Assembly: GCF_000227745.2 (NCBI RefSeq)
Contig: NC_018012.1
Span: forward strand, 2,526,501-2,590,500
DNA from: Thiocystis violascens DSM 198
Lineage (GTDB): Bacteria; Pseudomonadota; Gammaproteobacteria; Chromatiales; Chromatiaceae
Length of the DNA: 64,000 bases
Direction of reading: 5' to 3'
The translations under genes and the position numbers were made by a program. Shown here in pieces: positions 49,311-57,620 of the stretch. How positions within the stretch are numbered: the first letter of the stretch is position 1; each line of letters opens with the position of its first letter. The notes under the pieces are model-generated. The model had not been told where the DNA came from. It saw only the letters and a list, made by a program, of their open reading frames with translations, and did no database searches.

Positions 49311-49378
49311 GGTGGGTAGAGTGACCATGCGATGACGCTGATCTTTGGCGCAAAAGCTAATTGGCCACGAAACCCATC
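49311..49378 (-). repeat. 68-bp long GATGGG repeat, right boundary of cassette array
   Basis: On the minus strand it begins GATGGGTTTC and ends TCTACCCACC. It is the inverted partner of 46770-46837 and starts 2 bp after the attC4 core. Confidence 0.85.
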
Positions 49379-49488
49379 AATTGCCTTCCAAGCGGTTTGA
49401 AAACGATCCCCGAGGATGATGCGGCGCTCATTCCGAACCGTCGCACCCGCAGGGGAAATGATCGTCTCTGGAGAGACGGATTCCCTGG

Positions 49489-49868
49489 ATGATTTGTTGG
49501 GGCGAGGTTCCAGGATCTCCGCAAGCAGTACGAGCAGTTGCCTGCGGAGGCAAAGCGGCAGGCGCTTTCATTGACCAAATCTGGCGAGAGCAAGACGCCA
49601 AGGCCGGGAAGCTAGACGCTTTGGCGCGTAAGGCATTGCAAGATCATGCGGCAAGTCAAACGACTTCCCTTTGATCCACTACGTCAACCCCGACTTCTGG
49701 GTGTGTTATCGAGCCTTGCCACATGAGGTTCAGGCTATTGCCGACAAGGCGATCCGGCGAGGGCTCCAACGTTCTCTAAATTCCATACCGCACACACCGT
49801 CCCAGCGTATCATTGAACCTGATCGATGGACGTTCTTTGCCGCTTCCTCATCCATGAAGCCATGGTAG
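49489..49868 (+). pseudogene. Possible toxin-antitoxin remnant
   Basis: One frame ends with an acidic and basic tail (IWREQDAKAGKLDALARKALQDHA) as seen at the end of small antitoxins. It overlaps a second frame that begins IHYVNPDFWVCYRALPHEVQ, resembling the first 30 residues of RelE/ParE-like toxins of the FWxxYxxLP type, and then loses similarity. Neither frame looks complete, so this seems to be decayed. Resemblance is by motif only. The rest of 49379-49972 has no recognised gene. Confidence 0.35.
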
Positions 49869-49972
49869 AAACGAATCGCGTATCGAACGAATCCGCTACC
49901 CCTGAACAAGGGTGCGCGATGCGTACCCGGCCGAACGATCTTGCCGCCCCTCAGCCTCAGGAACTCAGTCGC

Positions 49973-52123
49973 ATGAATTTCCGCTCGCTTCGCTTCAAAA
50001 TCGCCATGTGGTCGGGTCTCTCGCTCGTCCTACTGGGCACGGCGCTCACCCTCTACTCGATCGGGGCTCTCAAGCAGCAGGTCGAGCACCAGCGCCAGGC
50101 GGCGCTCTCGAACGCCAAGCAGCTCTTACTGGATGGAGCGCTCACCAGGACCAAGGAGGTCGAGGCGAGCATCGCGCCCGCCCTGCAGGCGGCCCGCGTC
50201 CTGTCGCAGATGCTCGGAACCCTGCCAAGCCAGAAGGAAGAGCCGCCGGCCAGGCCAACCCGCGAGCCCTCGGACGCGGAGCCCCTGGGAACATCCACGG
50301 CGAGCGTGCCCGAGGCGTCCACCGTCCGCCAGTTCGGCCGCGAGGCGATCGACCGGATCCTTCAGTCCGTGCTGCGCGGCCACCCCGACTTCCTCGGCGT
50401 CTACACCGCCTGGGAGCCCAACGCCTTCGACGGACGCGACGCAGACTTCATCGGCCAGCCGGGCACCGATGCCAGCGGGCGGCTCATCCCCTATTGGAGC
50501 CGCGCCGCGGACGGCAAGCTCGCCCTCGAACCCTTGGTGAACTATGAGATCCCCGGCGACGGCGACTACTATCTGCTGCCCAAGACAACCGGAATCGAGC
50601 ATGTGATCGATCCCTATGCCTATACCGTCCAGGGGAAAGAGGTTCTGCTCACCTCACTGGTCGTCCCCATTCGGATCAACGACCAATTCCAGGGCATCGC
50701 CGGCGTGGATCTCGCCCTCGATCGTCTGCAACAGATGATCGACAAGACGGCCAACGCGCTCTACGAGGGTGCGGCCCAGATCGCCATCCTCGCCAGCAAC
50801 GGCGCGATCGTCGCCGCCAGCGACCAGCCGCAACTGATCGGCAAACCTCTCTCCGCCCTCCATGGAGACTGGCAGGACGAACTCAAAATCATCCAGGCGG
50901 CGCGCGCCCTGGTCGAGGAGGACGAGGGTAATCTGCTCGCCGTCGCGCCCATTCGCTTCGGCGAGCGCACCCCCCCCTGGGCCGTGCAGCTCACGCTCCC
51001 GATGGCGCACGTCCTGGCTCAGGCGGACGCCGCCGCCGCGGACGGGCAGCGCGCCATCAAGATCATGATCGGCGTCGCCATCCTCTGCGTCGCCCTGGGC
51101 GTGGGTCTCATGCTCGTGGTCGCCGGCATGATCGTGCGCCCCATCCGCCGACTCAACCTGGCGCTGCACGACATCGCCGATGGCGAAGGCGACCTCACGC
51201 ACGACCTCGATGCCTCGGGTCGGGACGAACTCGCCGAGCTGGCGCGTGCCTTCAACGCCTTTCAGGGCAAACTCCGGGAGTTGATCCATCAATTGGCCGA
51301 CGGCGGCCGCCAGGTCGCCAGCGCCGCCGACCAGCTCTCGGCGACGAGCGACCGGAGCGCCGACATCGTCAACCGTCAGCACTCCGAAACCGATCAGGTG
51401 GCCACCGCGATGAACGAGATGACCGCCACCGTGGCCGAGGTGGCCCGCTACGCAACGGATGCCGCCGAGGCGACCCGGCAGGCCAACCAGCAGGCCGATG
51501 CCGGACGCACGGCGGTCGCGCGCTCGGTGGACGCCATGCAGATGCTCTCGCAGCAGGTCCAGTCGGCAACCGACGCCATCGCGCGGGTCTCCACCGACGC
51601 CAGCGAGATCACCACCATCCTCGACGTGATCGGAGGCATCGCCCGCCAGACCAACCTCCTCGCGCTCAACGCCGCCATCGAAGCCGCGCGCGCCGGCGAG
51701 CAGGGCCGCGGCTTCGCCGTGGTCGCCGACGAGGTGCGTACCCTGGCGGGCCGCACGCAGGACTCGACGCGCGAGATCCAGGACATGATCGAGCGGCTCC
51801 AGAGCGGCACCCGCAGCGCGGTGGAGGTCATGGATGCCGGTCAAACCAAGGCTCGGGATAGCTTGGAGGCGGTGGCCGAGGCGGCGGACGCGATCGAGAC
51901 CATGGCGAGTTCGGTGGTCTCGATCAAGGACATGAACATCCAGATCGCCAGCGCCGCCGAGGAACAGACCGCCGTCGCCGAGGAGATCGACCGCAACCTG
52001 AGTACCATCGTGCAGCTTGTCGAGCAGGTGTCCACCGACGCCACGGAGAGCAGTCGCGCCGCGCAGACGCTCAAGCAGCTTGCCATTGAGCAGAACGCGC
52101 GCGTTGGGCGCTTCAAGGCCTGA
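49973..52123 (+). CDS. Methyl-accepting chemotaxis protein
   Basis: 716 residues from the ATG at 49973 (AGGAAC box 9 nt before); the frame is open further up. Helix TM1 is about 9-32 (AMWSGLSLVLLGTALTLYSIG). The periplasmic part has a dCache-like sensor with GIAGVDLALDRLQQMIDK and ILASNGAIVAAS. TM2 is near IKIMIGVAILCVALGVGLML, followed by HAMP and the signalling domain with the highly conserved hairpin ARQTNLLALNAAIEAARAG then FAVVADEVRTLAGRTQ. It signals to the CheA/CheW system; ligand unknown. No C-terminal pentapeptide is present. Confidence 0.93.
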   Translation: MNFRSLRFKIAMWSGLSLVLLGTALTLYSIGALKQQVEHQRQAALSNAKQLLLDGALTRTKEVEASIAPALQAARVLSQMLGTLPSQKEEPPARPTREPSDAEPLGTSTASVPEASTVRQFGREAIDRILQSVLRGHPDFLGVYTAWEPNAFDGRDADFIGQPGTDASGRLIPYWSRAADGKLALEPLVNYEIPGDGDYYLLPKTTGIEHVIDPYAYTVQGKEVLLTSLVVPIRINDQFQGIAGVDLALDRLQQMIDKTANALYEGAAQIAILASNGAIVAASDQPQLIGKPLSALHGDWQDELKIIQAARALVEEDEGNLLAVAPIRFGERTPPWAVQLTLPMAHVLAQADAAAADGQRAIKIMIGVAILCVALGVGLMLVVAGMIVRPIRRLNLALHDIADGEGDLTHDLDASGRDELAELARAFNAFQGKLRELIHQLADGGRQVASAADQLSATSDRSADIVNRQHSETDQVATAMNEMTATVAEVARYATDAAEATRQANQQADAGRTAVARSVDAMQMLSQQVQSATDAIARVSTDASEITTILDVIGGIARQTNLLALNAAIEAARAGEQGRGFAVVADEVRTLAGRTQDSTREIQDMIERLQSGTRSAVEVMDAGQTKARDSLEAVAEAADAIETMASSVVSIKDMNIQIASAAEEQTAVAEEIDRNLSTIVQLVEQVSTDATESSRAAQTLKQLAIEQNARVGRFKA

Positions 52124-52184
52124 GGGGCGCCGCCGGCAAGGCGTCTGGTGCTGCAACCTTGGTTGAACTCTCGTCAGGAGTCGT

Positions 52185-52649
52185 ATGAGCGACTGGCTCT
52201 TCAAATCCGAGCCCGAAACCTTCGGGCTCGATGACCTGGCAGCGCGCCCCGGCCAAACCGAACCCTGGGATGGGGTGCGCAATTATCAGGCGCGCAACCT
52301 GCTGCGCGACCAGATGCGGATCGGCGACCGGATTCTCTTCTATCACTCCAACTGCGAGCTTCCAGGCATCGTCGGGATCGCCGAGGTCGCAAGCGCGCCC
52401 CGCCCCGACCCGACCGCTTTCGATCCCGAGGCCAGGTATTTCGACCCCAAAAGCGACCCGGACCAACCGCGCTGGTATCTGGTGGACGTGCGCTATACGC
52501 GCCACCTGAAACGGACCATCCCGCTCGCGGAACTCAAGGCATTCGCACAGGGCGCGCTGGACGGAATGCCGCTGGTGCGCAAGGGCAATCGGCTCTCGAT
52601 CATGCCGGTCAGCCCGGAACAGTGGGAGTTCATCCTCGGGTTGGAGTAG
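52185..52649 (+). CDS. EVE domain protein
   Basis: 154 residues, a complete EVE domain (thymocyte nuclear protein 1 type). WLFKSEPETFGLDDLA, WDGVRNYQARNLLRDQMRIGDRILFYHSN and GIAEVA, ARYFDPKSDPDQPRWYLVDVRY are the family sequence. EVE domains share the PUA-like fold and bind modified nucleotides in DNA or RNA. The target here is unknown. Confidence 0.93.
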   Translation: MSDWLFKSEPETFGLDDLAARPGQTEPWDGVRNYQARNLLRDQMRIGDRILFYHSNCELPGIVGIAEVASAPRPDPTAFDPEARYFDPKSDPDQPRWYLVDVRYTRHLKRTIPLAELKAFAQGALDGMPLVRKGNRLSIMPVSPEQWEFILGLE

Positions 52650-52669
52650 CGCGTGATACCAAGTCCGGC

Positions 52670-53026
52670 CTACAACTGCCTGACGACCGGCGCCTGCTGA
52701 AGCCCAAGCATCTGCGCGCCAAGTTTGAGCGCCTGGTCGGCAAAGGCGTCCAGATCGCCCCAGCGGTCGTCCGTATCGACCACCTCGGACATGAGTTCGC
52801 TCACCACCCGCAGTCGATAGGCGCCATCGGCGCGCTCGGCGGGCGGAGTCTGCTCGGCGCAGACATAGAGCACGGGTTCGCGCTGACCTGGGGGCACGAG
52901 GGCGAGAATGTAGCGGTAACCGCGCGCATCCCCGCTCTCGATCTCGCCGAGCAGCGAGGCGCCATGGTCGCCCACCTGATAACGGCGTTTCGGGATCGCG
53001 GTCTTGATCGCTGGACGGTCTTGCAT
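52670..53026 (-). CDS. Hypothetical protein downstream of SET gene
   Basis: 118 residues from the ATG at 53026; the frame is open to 53101. A small alpha/beta protein, with KRRYQVGDHGASLLGEIESG and YRYILALVPPGQREPVLYVC strands and a C-terminal helix. No family recognised. It follows the SET-domain gene by 71 bp on the same strand. Confidence 0.75.
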   Translation of the reverse strand: MQDRPAIKTAIPKRRYQVGDHGASLLGEIESGDARGYRYILALVPPGQREPVLYVCAEQTPPAERADGAYRLRVVSELMSEVVDTDDRWGDLDAFADQALKLGAQMLGLQQAPVVRQL

Positions 53027-53097
53027 CGGCTTTACTCCGTTGAAGGGTTTCTCACCAGATGGGGCCGCTCGCCGCGAACGCGAGCCGCCCGCGCCGC

Positions 53098-53385
53098 TCA
53101 TGAAGCGGCCCCATAGTCGATGGTGATTTCCTCGTCCGCCACAATCGCACGCCGGGCATGGAGATCGAAACCGTCGAACTCGGCATTCGGCTGGTCGCTG
53201 TGATTCAGCCAGCGCAGCAGATTGTCGCCGCGACGACCGATCAGGACATCGGCCTCGGCATCATAGAGCCAAAGCACATGGGGTCCGTCCTGTCCGACTT
53301 CCGGGCCTTCAAAGGTACCGATATATTCGCCAACCTCGAAGCGGACCCTGGCGAAACAGCCTTGGCCGTGAATCGGCGACGGCAT
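53098..53385 (-). CDS. SET-domain protein
   Basis: 95 residues from the ATG at 53385; a TTG at 53433 would add 16. It is a compact SET domain: SPIHGQGCFARVRFEVGEYIG, HVLWLYDAEADVLIGRRG, WLNHSDQPNAEFDGFDLHA (the NHSxxPN motif) and DEEITIDYGAAS (the Tyr of the SAM site). Bacterial SET proteins methylate lysines of various proteins; the substrate here is unknown. There is no pre- or post-SET region, so the enzyme is minimal. Confidence 0.85.
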   Translation of the reverse strand: MPSPIHGQGCFARVRFEVGEYIGTFEGPEVGQDGPHVLWLYDAEADVLIGRRGDNLLRWLNHSDQPNAEFDGFDLHARRAIVADEEITIDYGAAS

Positions 53386-53506
53386 CGTGTAGAGCGTGCG
53401 CGCTAGCGGAGAATGGGCGTGACTGCGGCGCAAGATCGACTGCTCGAATGCGAGGAAGATGGTTTAAGGCGAATTCCGGAAATGACTATACCAAGCGCTA
53501 AACCCC

Positions 53507-53587
53507 GTAGGAGCCCGCTTGCGGGCGACGTGACACGCCAACATGCCTTCCGTGTGCCCCACCCGTCGCCCGCAAGCGGGCTCCTAC
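53507..53587. repeat. REPIN-type inverted pair, copy 2
   Basis: GTAGGAGCCCGCTTGCGGGC at left and GCCCGCAAGCGGGCTCCTAC at right, with a 35-bp spacer unlike that of copy 1. It lies between the convergent ends and starts of the SET and bphP genes. Confidence 0.92.
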
Positions 53588-53613
53588 GGGTAAGATCTTT
53601 CACGAAAATCGCC

Positions 53614-55809
53614 TTATTTCATCTGCCCCGCATACCACACAAGATGTTCGAGCAGCTCGGTCGCCCGCGAGACCGAGGTCTGTACCCCATCGACCATCGC
53701 CGGCACACGGGCCGGATCGACGCCATCCGTGACTTCCAGCGCCGCAAGCTGGGCGTTGTTCACGAGGGCGGAGAGCAGGTTGCGATACACGGGATCGGCG
53801 GTCGAGTTCAAGGGTGTGCGCATGATTTTCTGCTGCTCCAGGATGCCTGCCTGAAACCGCTGCCGGGCCGCTTCCGCCGCCTTGCGGGCGGTCAGATCGG
53901 TGAGCAGAAACACGAATCCCAACACCCGCCCGGGCGAGGAGAACACCGGATCGGCCCGTAGCAAAAACCGCTGCTCGCCCTGATCGCGGGTCGCCAGACA
54001 GACCTCGCCACGCCAGGGACGATGATGACGCATCAGATCGCTGACCCGCTGCTCCCGGTCGAGCGGCTCCGTCAGGCGGCTTAACAGATCGTCGAGACAC
54101 TCGGGCGGCGCGCGCTCCGACCCCAGAAGCCGTTCCAGCGACTCGGTTGCCAGCAGAATCGAGCCATCGGGCGCGGCGATCAGAATCGGCTGATCCGCCA
54201 CCTGGATCTGCGAACGGACCTGGGCAAGCTGCGCCTGGGCGATCAGCACCCGCACCGACCGGAATTGCTGGATGACATCCGCGACCGACTCGCCGATCAG
54301 ACGCGCAGTGGTTCGATTGGCCGAGGTCCAGGGGCTGGAGGTGCCCTCGACCACCTGATGCCATTGGCTGAAGGAACGCCGGGGGGACAATTCGGTCGGA
54401 TCGTCCCCCACAGCAAGCGGCTTGAACGGATTCCCCGCCCAGGTCACGGTACGGACGCGCTCGGGACGAAACCAGAGCAGATACTCGCCGACGCATTTCG
54501 AGATCGGGGTGGCCAACACCCCGCTCGCCACCGACTTCACGGCGGCAAGCCGCGGCGACTCCCGTCCCAGCGCGGCCGTGGCCATCACCGGCGCGCTCGG
54601 CTGTCCATCCAGCCAGGCCGCGATTCCGCGCAGTTCCTGCGTCCCTGGAACCTCGCCGGTGGTGAGTACCCGGCCATCGTAGAAGAGCGCGGCGCCGGCG
54701 GCATCTAACGGTTGCAGCAATGACTGCGGATGATCGAAAAGGGCCGAGGTCCAATCGCCCTCGCGCGCGATCCCTTCGATCATGCGCTGTTCCAGACGCC
54801 GCACCGAAATCTCGGCCTGCGCCTGGACAAAACTCTCCAGTGCCGCGATCCGTGTCGCAACCGCCTCCGACAGCAACTCGCACGCGGCACGGATCTCGTA
54901 TTGCATGGGCCGGGACGTGCGGTGATGGCAGGCCACCATCCCCCACAGCCGCCCCCCGACCAACAGCGAGGCGACCAGGGTTGCCTTGACGCCCATGTTG
55001 CGGAGGTACTGAAGATGGATCGGGGACAGGCTGCGTAGCGTGCACAGCGACATATCCAGATCCTCGCCCGTCAGGGGCGAGAGCCTCGGCAGGAGCGGAA
55101 TCGGGACGTCGTCCACGTCGACCAAAAGACGGATGCGATTACGCTCATAGAGACGGCGCGCGATCTGGGGAATATCCGAGTCCGGATAGCGGTTTCCGAG
55201 ATACGGCTCCTGATCGGGTTCGCAGCATTCGGCAAAGACCTCGCCATGACCCTCATCGTCGAACCGATAGACCATGACCCGATCATAACCGGCGATCTCC
55301 TTGAAGATACGTGCGCTCTCGTCGCAGAGCGCGGGAAGCGAGGGGGCATCCATGATGGTCTGCAACGCACTCTGAACCGGTCCGAAAAGCTCCACAGCCG
55401 GCCCGGCGGGTTCGAACTCGATCACCAGTCCGCCGGCCGGCGGGCGATGCACAAGGATGTCGAACGCCTGCCGCGAGCGCCCGACATCGCCGCGCAACAC
55501 CAAGGGAATAACGCTGAGCGGATGCCTGAGGTGCGGGCGGACACGCTGTTCCAGACCGCCGCCCAGATCGTCGAGCGACCAGCCGAGCGGACTCTCCTCG
55601 CAACCGAACACATCGCCCGCGTTGGCGCTCGCCTGGACGATATCCAGCGCGGGCTCGCGCACCACCAGCAAGGCGCCCCGCGGCTGGATGGAGGCGGCAT
55701 GCTGAATCTGTTCGCGCTCGCAATTCGACAGGCTCGCCTGTCCGAATGCGGGAGAAGACGCTACATCAGGAATCAAGTGGACTGGGCTCCCATCATTCAA
55801 CATTGCCAT
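53614..55809 (-). CDS. bphP: Bacteriophytochrome, PAS-GAF-PHY-PAS without kinase
   Basis: 731 residues. Cys30 in SNCEREQIQHAASIQP is in the biliverdin-binding place. The GAF domain has YPDSDIP (209-214), His265 in SPIHLQYLRNMGV and His295 in VACHHRTSR. The PHY domain has the PRxSF tongue (PRRSF, 476-480). After it come a PAS domain (ADQPILIAAPDGSILL) and a short helical C-terminus, with no histidine kinase or ATPase domain. It resembles the BphP1-type proteins that control PpsR in Rhodopseudomonas and Bradyrhizobium. Its start overlaps the ppsR stop by 17 bp, so both are co-translated and likely partners. Confidence 0.93.
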   Translation of the reverse strand: MAMLNDGSPVHLIPDVASSPAFGQASLSNCEREQIQHAASIQPRGALLVVREPALDIVQASANAGDVFGCEESPLGWSLDDLGGGLEQRVRPHLRHPLSVIPLVLRGDVGRSRQAFDILVHRPPAGGLVIEFEPAGPAVELFGPVQSALQTIMDAPSLPALCDESARIFKEIAGYDRVMVYRFDDEGHGEVFAECCEPDQEPYLGNRYPDSDIPQIARRLYERNRIRLLVDVDDVPIPLLPRLSPLTGEDLDMSLCTLRSLSPIHLQYLRNMGVKATLVASLLVGGRLWGMVACHHRTSRPMQYEIRAACELLSEAVATRIAALESFVQAQAEISVRRLEQRMIEGIAREGDWTSALFDHPQSLLQPLDAAGAALFYDGRVLTTGEVPGTQELRGIAAWLDGQPSAPVMATAALGRESPRLAAVKSVASGVLATPISKCVGEYLLWFRPERVRTVTWAGNPFKPLAVGDDPTELSPRRSFSQWHQVVEGTSSPWTSANRTTARLIGESVADVIQQFRSVRVLIAQAQLAQVRSQIQVADQPILIAAPDGSILLATESLERLLGSERAPPECLDDLLSRLTEPLDREQRVSDLMRHHRPWRGEVCLATRDQGEQRFLLRADPVFSSPGRVLGFVFLLTDLTARKAAEAARQRFQAGILEQQKIMRTPLNSTADPVYRNLLSALVNNAQLAALEVTDGVDPARVPAMVDGVQTSVSRATELLEHLVWYAGQMK

Positions 55810-57175
55810 GCGCGGCGCGCACGGACTCGGTATCCAACCCGTAACGGTTCAGTTTGACGTAGAGACTTTGACGGCTCAATCCAAGCAGTTCGGCGGTGGC
55901 GGTCCGGTTGCCTCGGGTCGCTTCCAGCGCCTCCTCGATATAGTAACGCTCCACCACGCCCACGGTCTCCTCCACCAGCGTACGCAGCGAATGCTTGCCG
56001 ATCTGCCCGGTCAACGCGCCCAGACGATCGTTCAGCCGATCGGCGTGGCGCGGTGGCGTCAGCCGGCGGCCCACGGCGCGGATCAGGACGACGACGAACT
56101 CCGGGTCGGCCTCCCGATTCCCCGCCGCGGAAATTTCGACATCCGTCTCCGTGCCCAGTTCGCCATGCAGGACGGTCGCGAACATCCGCACCGCGCCCAG
56201 GCGCTGCACATTCGCCAGCAGCACCGCCAGATCGGCGCCCGGATGGCCGAGCCAGCGCCCGAGTGTCTCATGGATCACCGAACTCTCGGTCGGCATCTGC
56301 AGCAGATCGAGACAGCCTTGATTGGCCCGTTGGATCAAGCCCAGCCGATCGGTGATCGCAAAGCCATCCGGCAGGCGCTCCAGCAACTCCTCCAGGGGCG
56401 GCGTTCGCGCCAGCTTGGCGCGCGCCTCCGCCACGCCCGCGACCGCCTCGGCCGGCGACAACTGCAAGAGATACACGGCGCCGGACTCCGACGACAGGAG
56501 CGAGGCGTGCACCATCCAGGCCACGCGCGGCGTCCCGAGCTGAAGCAGGATCCCTGGAGCCTGCCCCTGCTCCGCCACTCGGTTCAACATCGCTTGCAAG
56601 GCATCCCGCTCGGCGGGCAGCAGTGCTGCCAGAAACTCCTGTCCGGCGGCGGTCACTGGCGGCGTCAGGCCCAAAGCCGTGGCGGCGACCGGATTCGCCT
56701 CGACGATCCCGAGCGTACTGGCGCGCAGCAGCAGCACGGCATCGGTCGAGGAGCGAAACAGCAGCCGATAGCGCGTCTCGACCTCGCGCAGCTTCCAGTA
56801 ATCGCGCTCCATCGTCTGCTGTGCCTCGACGAGTCGCGACTGAAGCTCCGTCACGGCCTGCAGGCTGCGGCCGATCGCGACCAGACCGGCCTGTCCGCCG
56901 AGACGCACCGCCGTATATTCGATCGGCAGCGCACGCCCGCTCGGAAAGCGCTGCGTCACCTGCCGAAAGGCCGACACCCCGCTGATCGCGGCATCCTCGA
57001 CCAATTGGCGCAGGCTCTCGCCGCCTTCCGGCTCGACGGTCTCGGACCAGGGACGCCCCACCCAGGCATCCAATCCCTCGCCGGGAAGGCTCGTCGATAG
57101 CGCGGCGCGACGAATCACCCCCTCGCGATCAAGGAAAAGCGTCACATCGGGTTGTGGCAGGTTTCGGGTCGTCAT
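55793..57175 (-). CDS. ppsR: Transcriptional regulator PpsR/CrtJ
   Basis: 460 residues. An N-terminal PAS-like domain, the characteristic Q-linker (AVTELQSRLVEAQQTMERDYWKLREVETRYRLLF, about 107-140), PAS domains (about 130-370), and a Fis-type HTH at the C-terminus (RGNRTATAELLGLSRQSLYVKLNRYG). PpsR represses photosynthesis genes under oxygen or blue light at TGT-N12-ACA sites. There is only one Cys (288, in QANQGCLDLLQ) and none in the HTH, unlike CrtJ/PpsR proteins with two. A GAGAGACC box precedes the ATG. It leads a two-gene operon with bphP. Confidence 0.94.
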   Translation of the reverse strand: MTTRNLPQPDVTLFLDREGVIRRAALSTSLPGEGLDAWVGRPWSETVEPEGGESLRQLVEDAAISGVSAFRQVTQRFPSGRALPIEYTAVRLGGQAGLVAIGRSLQAVTELQSRLVEAQQTMERDYWKLREVETRYRLLFRSSTDAVLLLRASTLGIVEANPVAATALGLTPPVTAAGQEFLAALLPAERDALQAMLNRVAEQGQAPGILLQLGTPRVAWMVHASLLSSESGAVYLLQLSPAEAVAGVAEARAKLARTPPLEELLERLPDGFAITDRLGLIQRANQGCLDLLQMPTESSVIHETLGRWLGHPGADLAVLLANVQRLGAVRMFATVLHGELGTETDVEISAAGNREADPEFVVVLIRAVGRRLTPPRHADRLNDRLGALTGQIGKHSLRTLVEETVGVVERYYIEEALEATRGNRTATAELLGLSRQSLYVKLNRYGLDTESVRAAHGNVE

Positions 57176-57379
57176 GGTCTCTCAAGGCTCGGCGTCAATG
57201 GATTGGATGGTGCGGCGCACCAAATGCCCTGATCGGTTGGAGTCGAACCCAGCCCAAATCGTTCACTTCGCGACGAATTTTATCGACCGTCAATTCCGGT
57301 CGGGGCATAGCCCTTGGGGACCGCCTGCGATAAACTGCCAATTCCAGAGTTTGGTCGCGACCCGAGACCTCGTCACAAC

Positions 57380-57456
57380 GCCCTCGTAGCTCAGTTGGAT
57401 AGAGCGATCGCCTCCTAAGCGGTAGGTCACAGGTTCAATTCCTGTCGAGGGCGCCA
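57380..57456 (+). tRNA. tRNA-Arg (CCU)
   Basis: 77 nt with genomic CCA. Acceptor GCCCTCG pairs with CGAGGGC, the anticodon loop is CTCCTAA with CCT at 57414-57416, and the T-arm is ACAGG TTCAATT CCTGT. It reads AGG codons and is the probable integration target for the neighbouring integrase. Confidence 0.98.
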
Positions 57457-57491
57457 AATACCCATCCAAAGCCATCCAGAGACGTTTTCGC

Positions 57492-57516
57492 AACCGGCCT
57501 AAGTGCCGGTTTTTCT
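57492..57516 (+). terminator. Rho-independent terminator after tRNA-Arg
   Basis: AACCGGC and GCCGGTT form a 7-bp stem with a 6-nt loop, followed by TTTTCTTTG, 36 bp past the tRNA end. Confidence 0.85.
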
Positions 57517-57620
57517 TTGCCTGTTCGTTCCGTAACGTTCAATAAGGCGCATTGACAGCCAAGGGCATTCAGGGGCAGGATTCGCGAACCATGCCCCCAA
57601 ACCCGGACGGCGCCGAAAAA

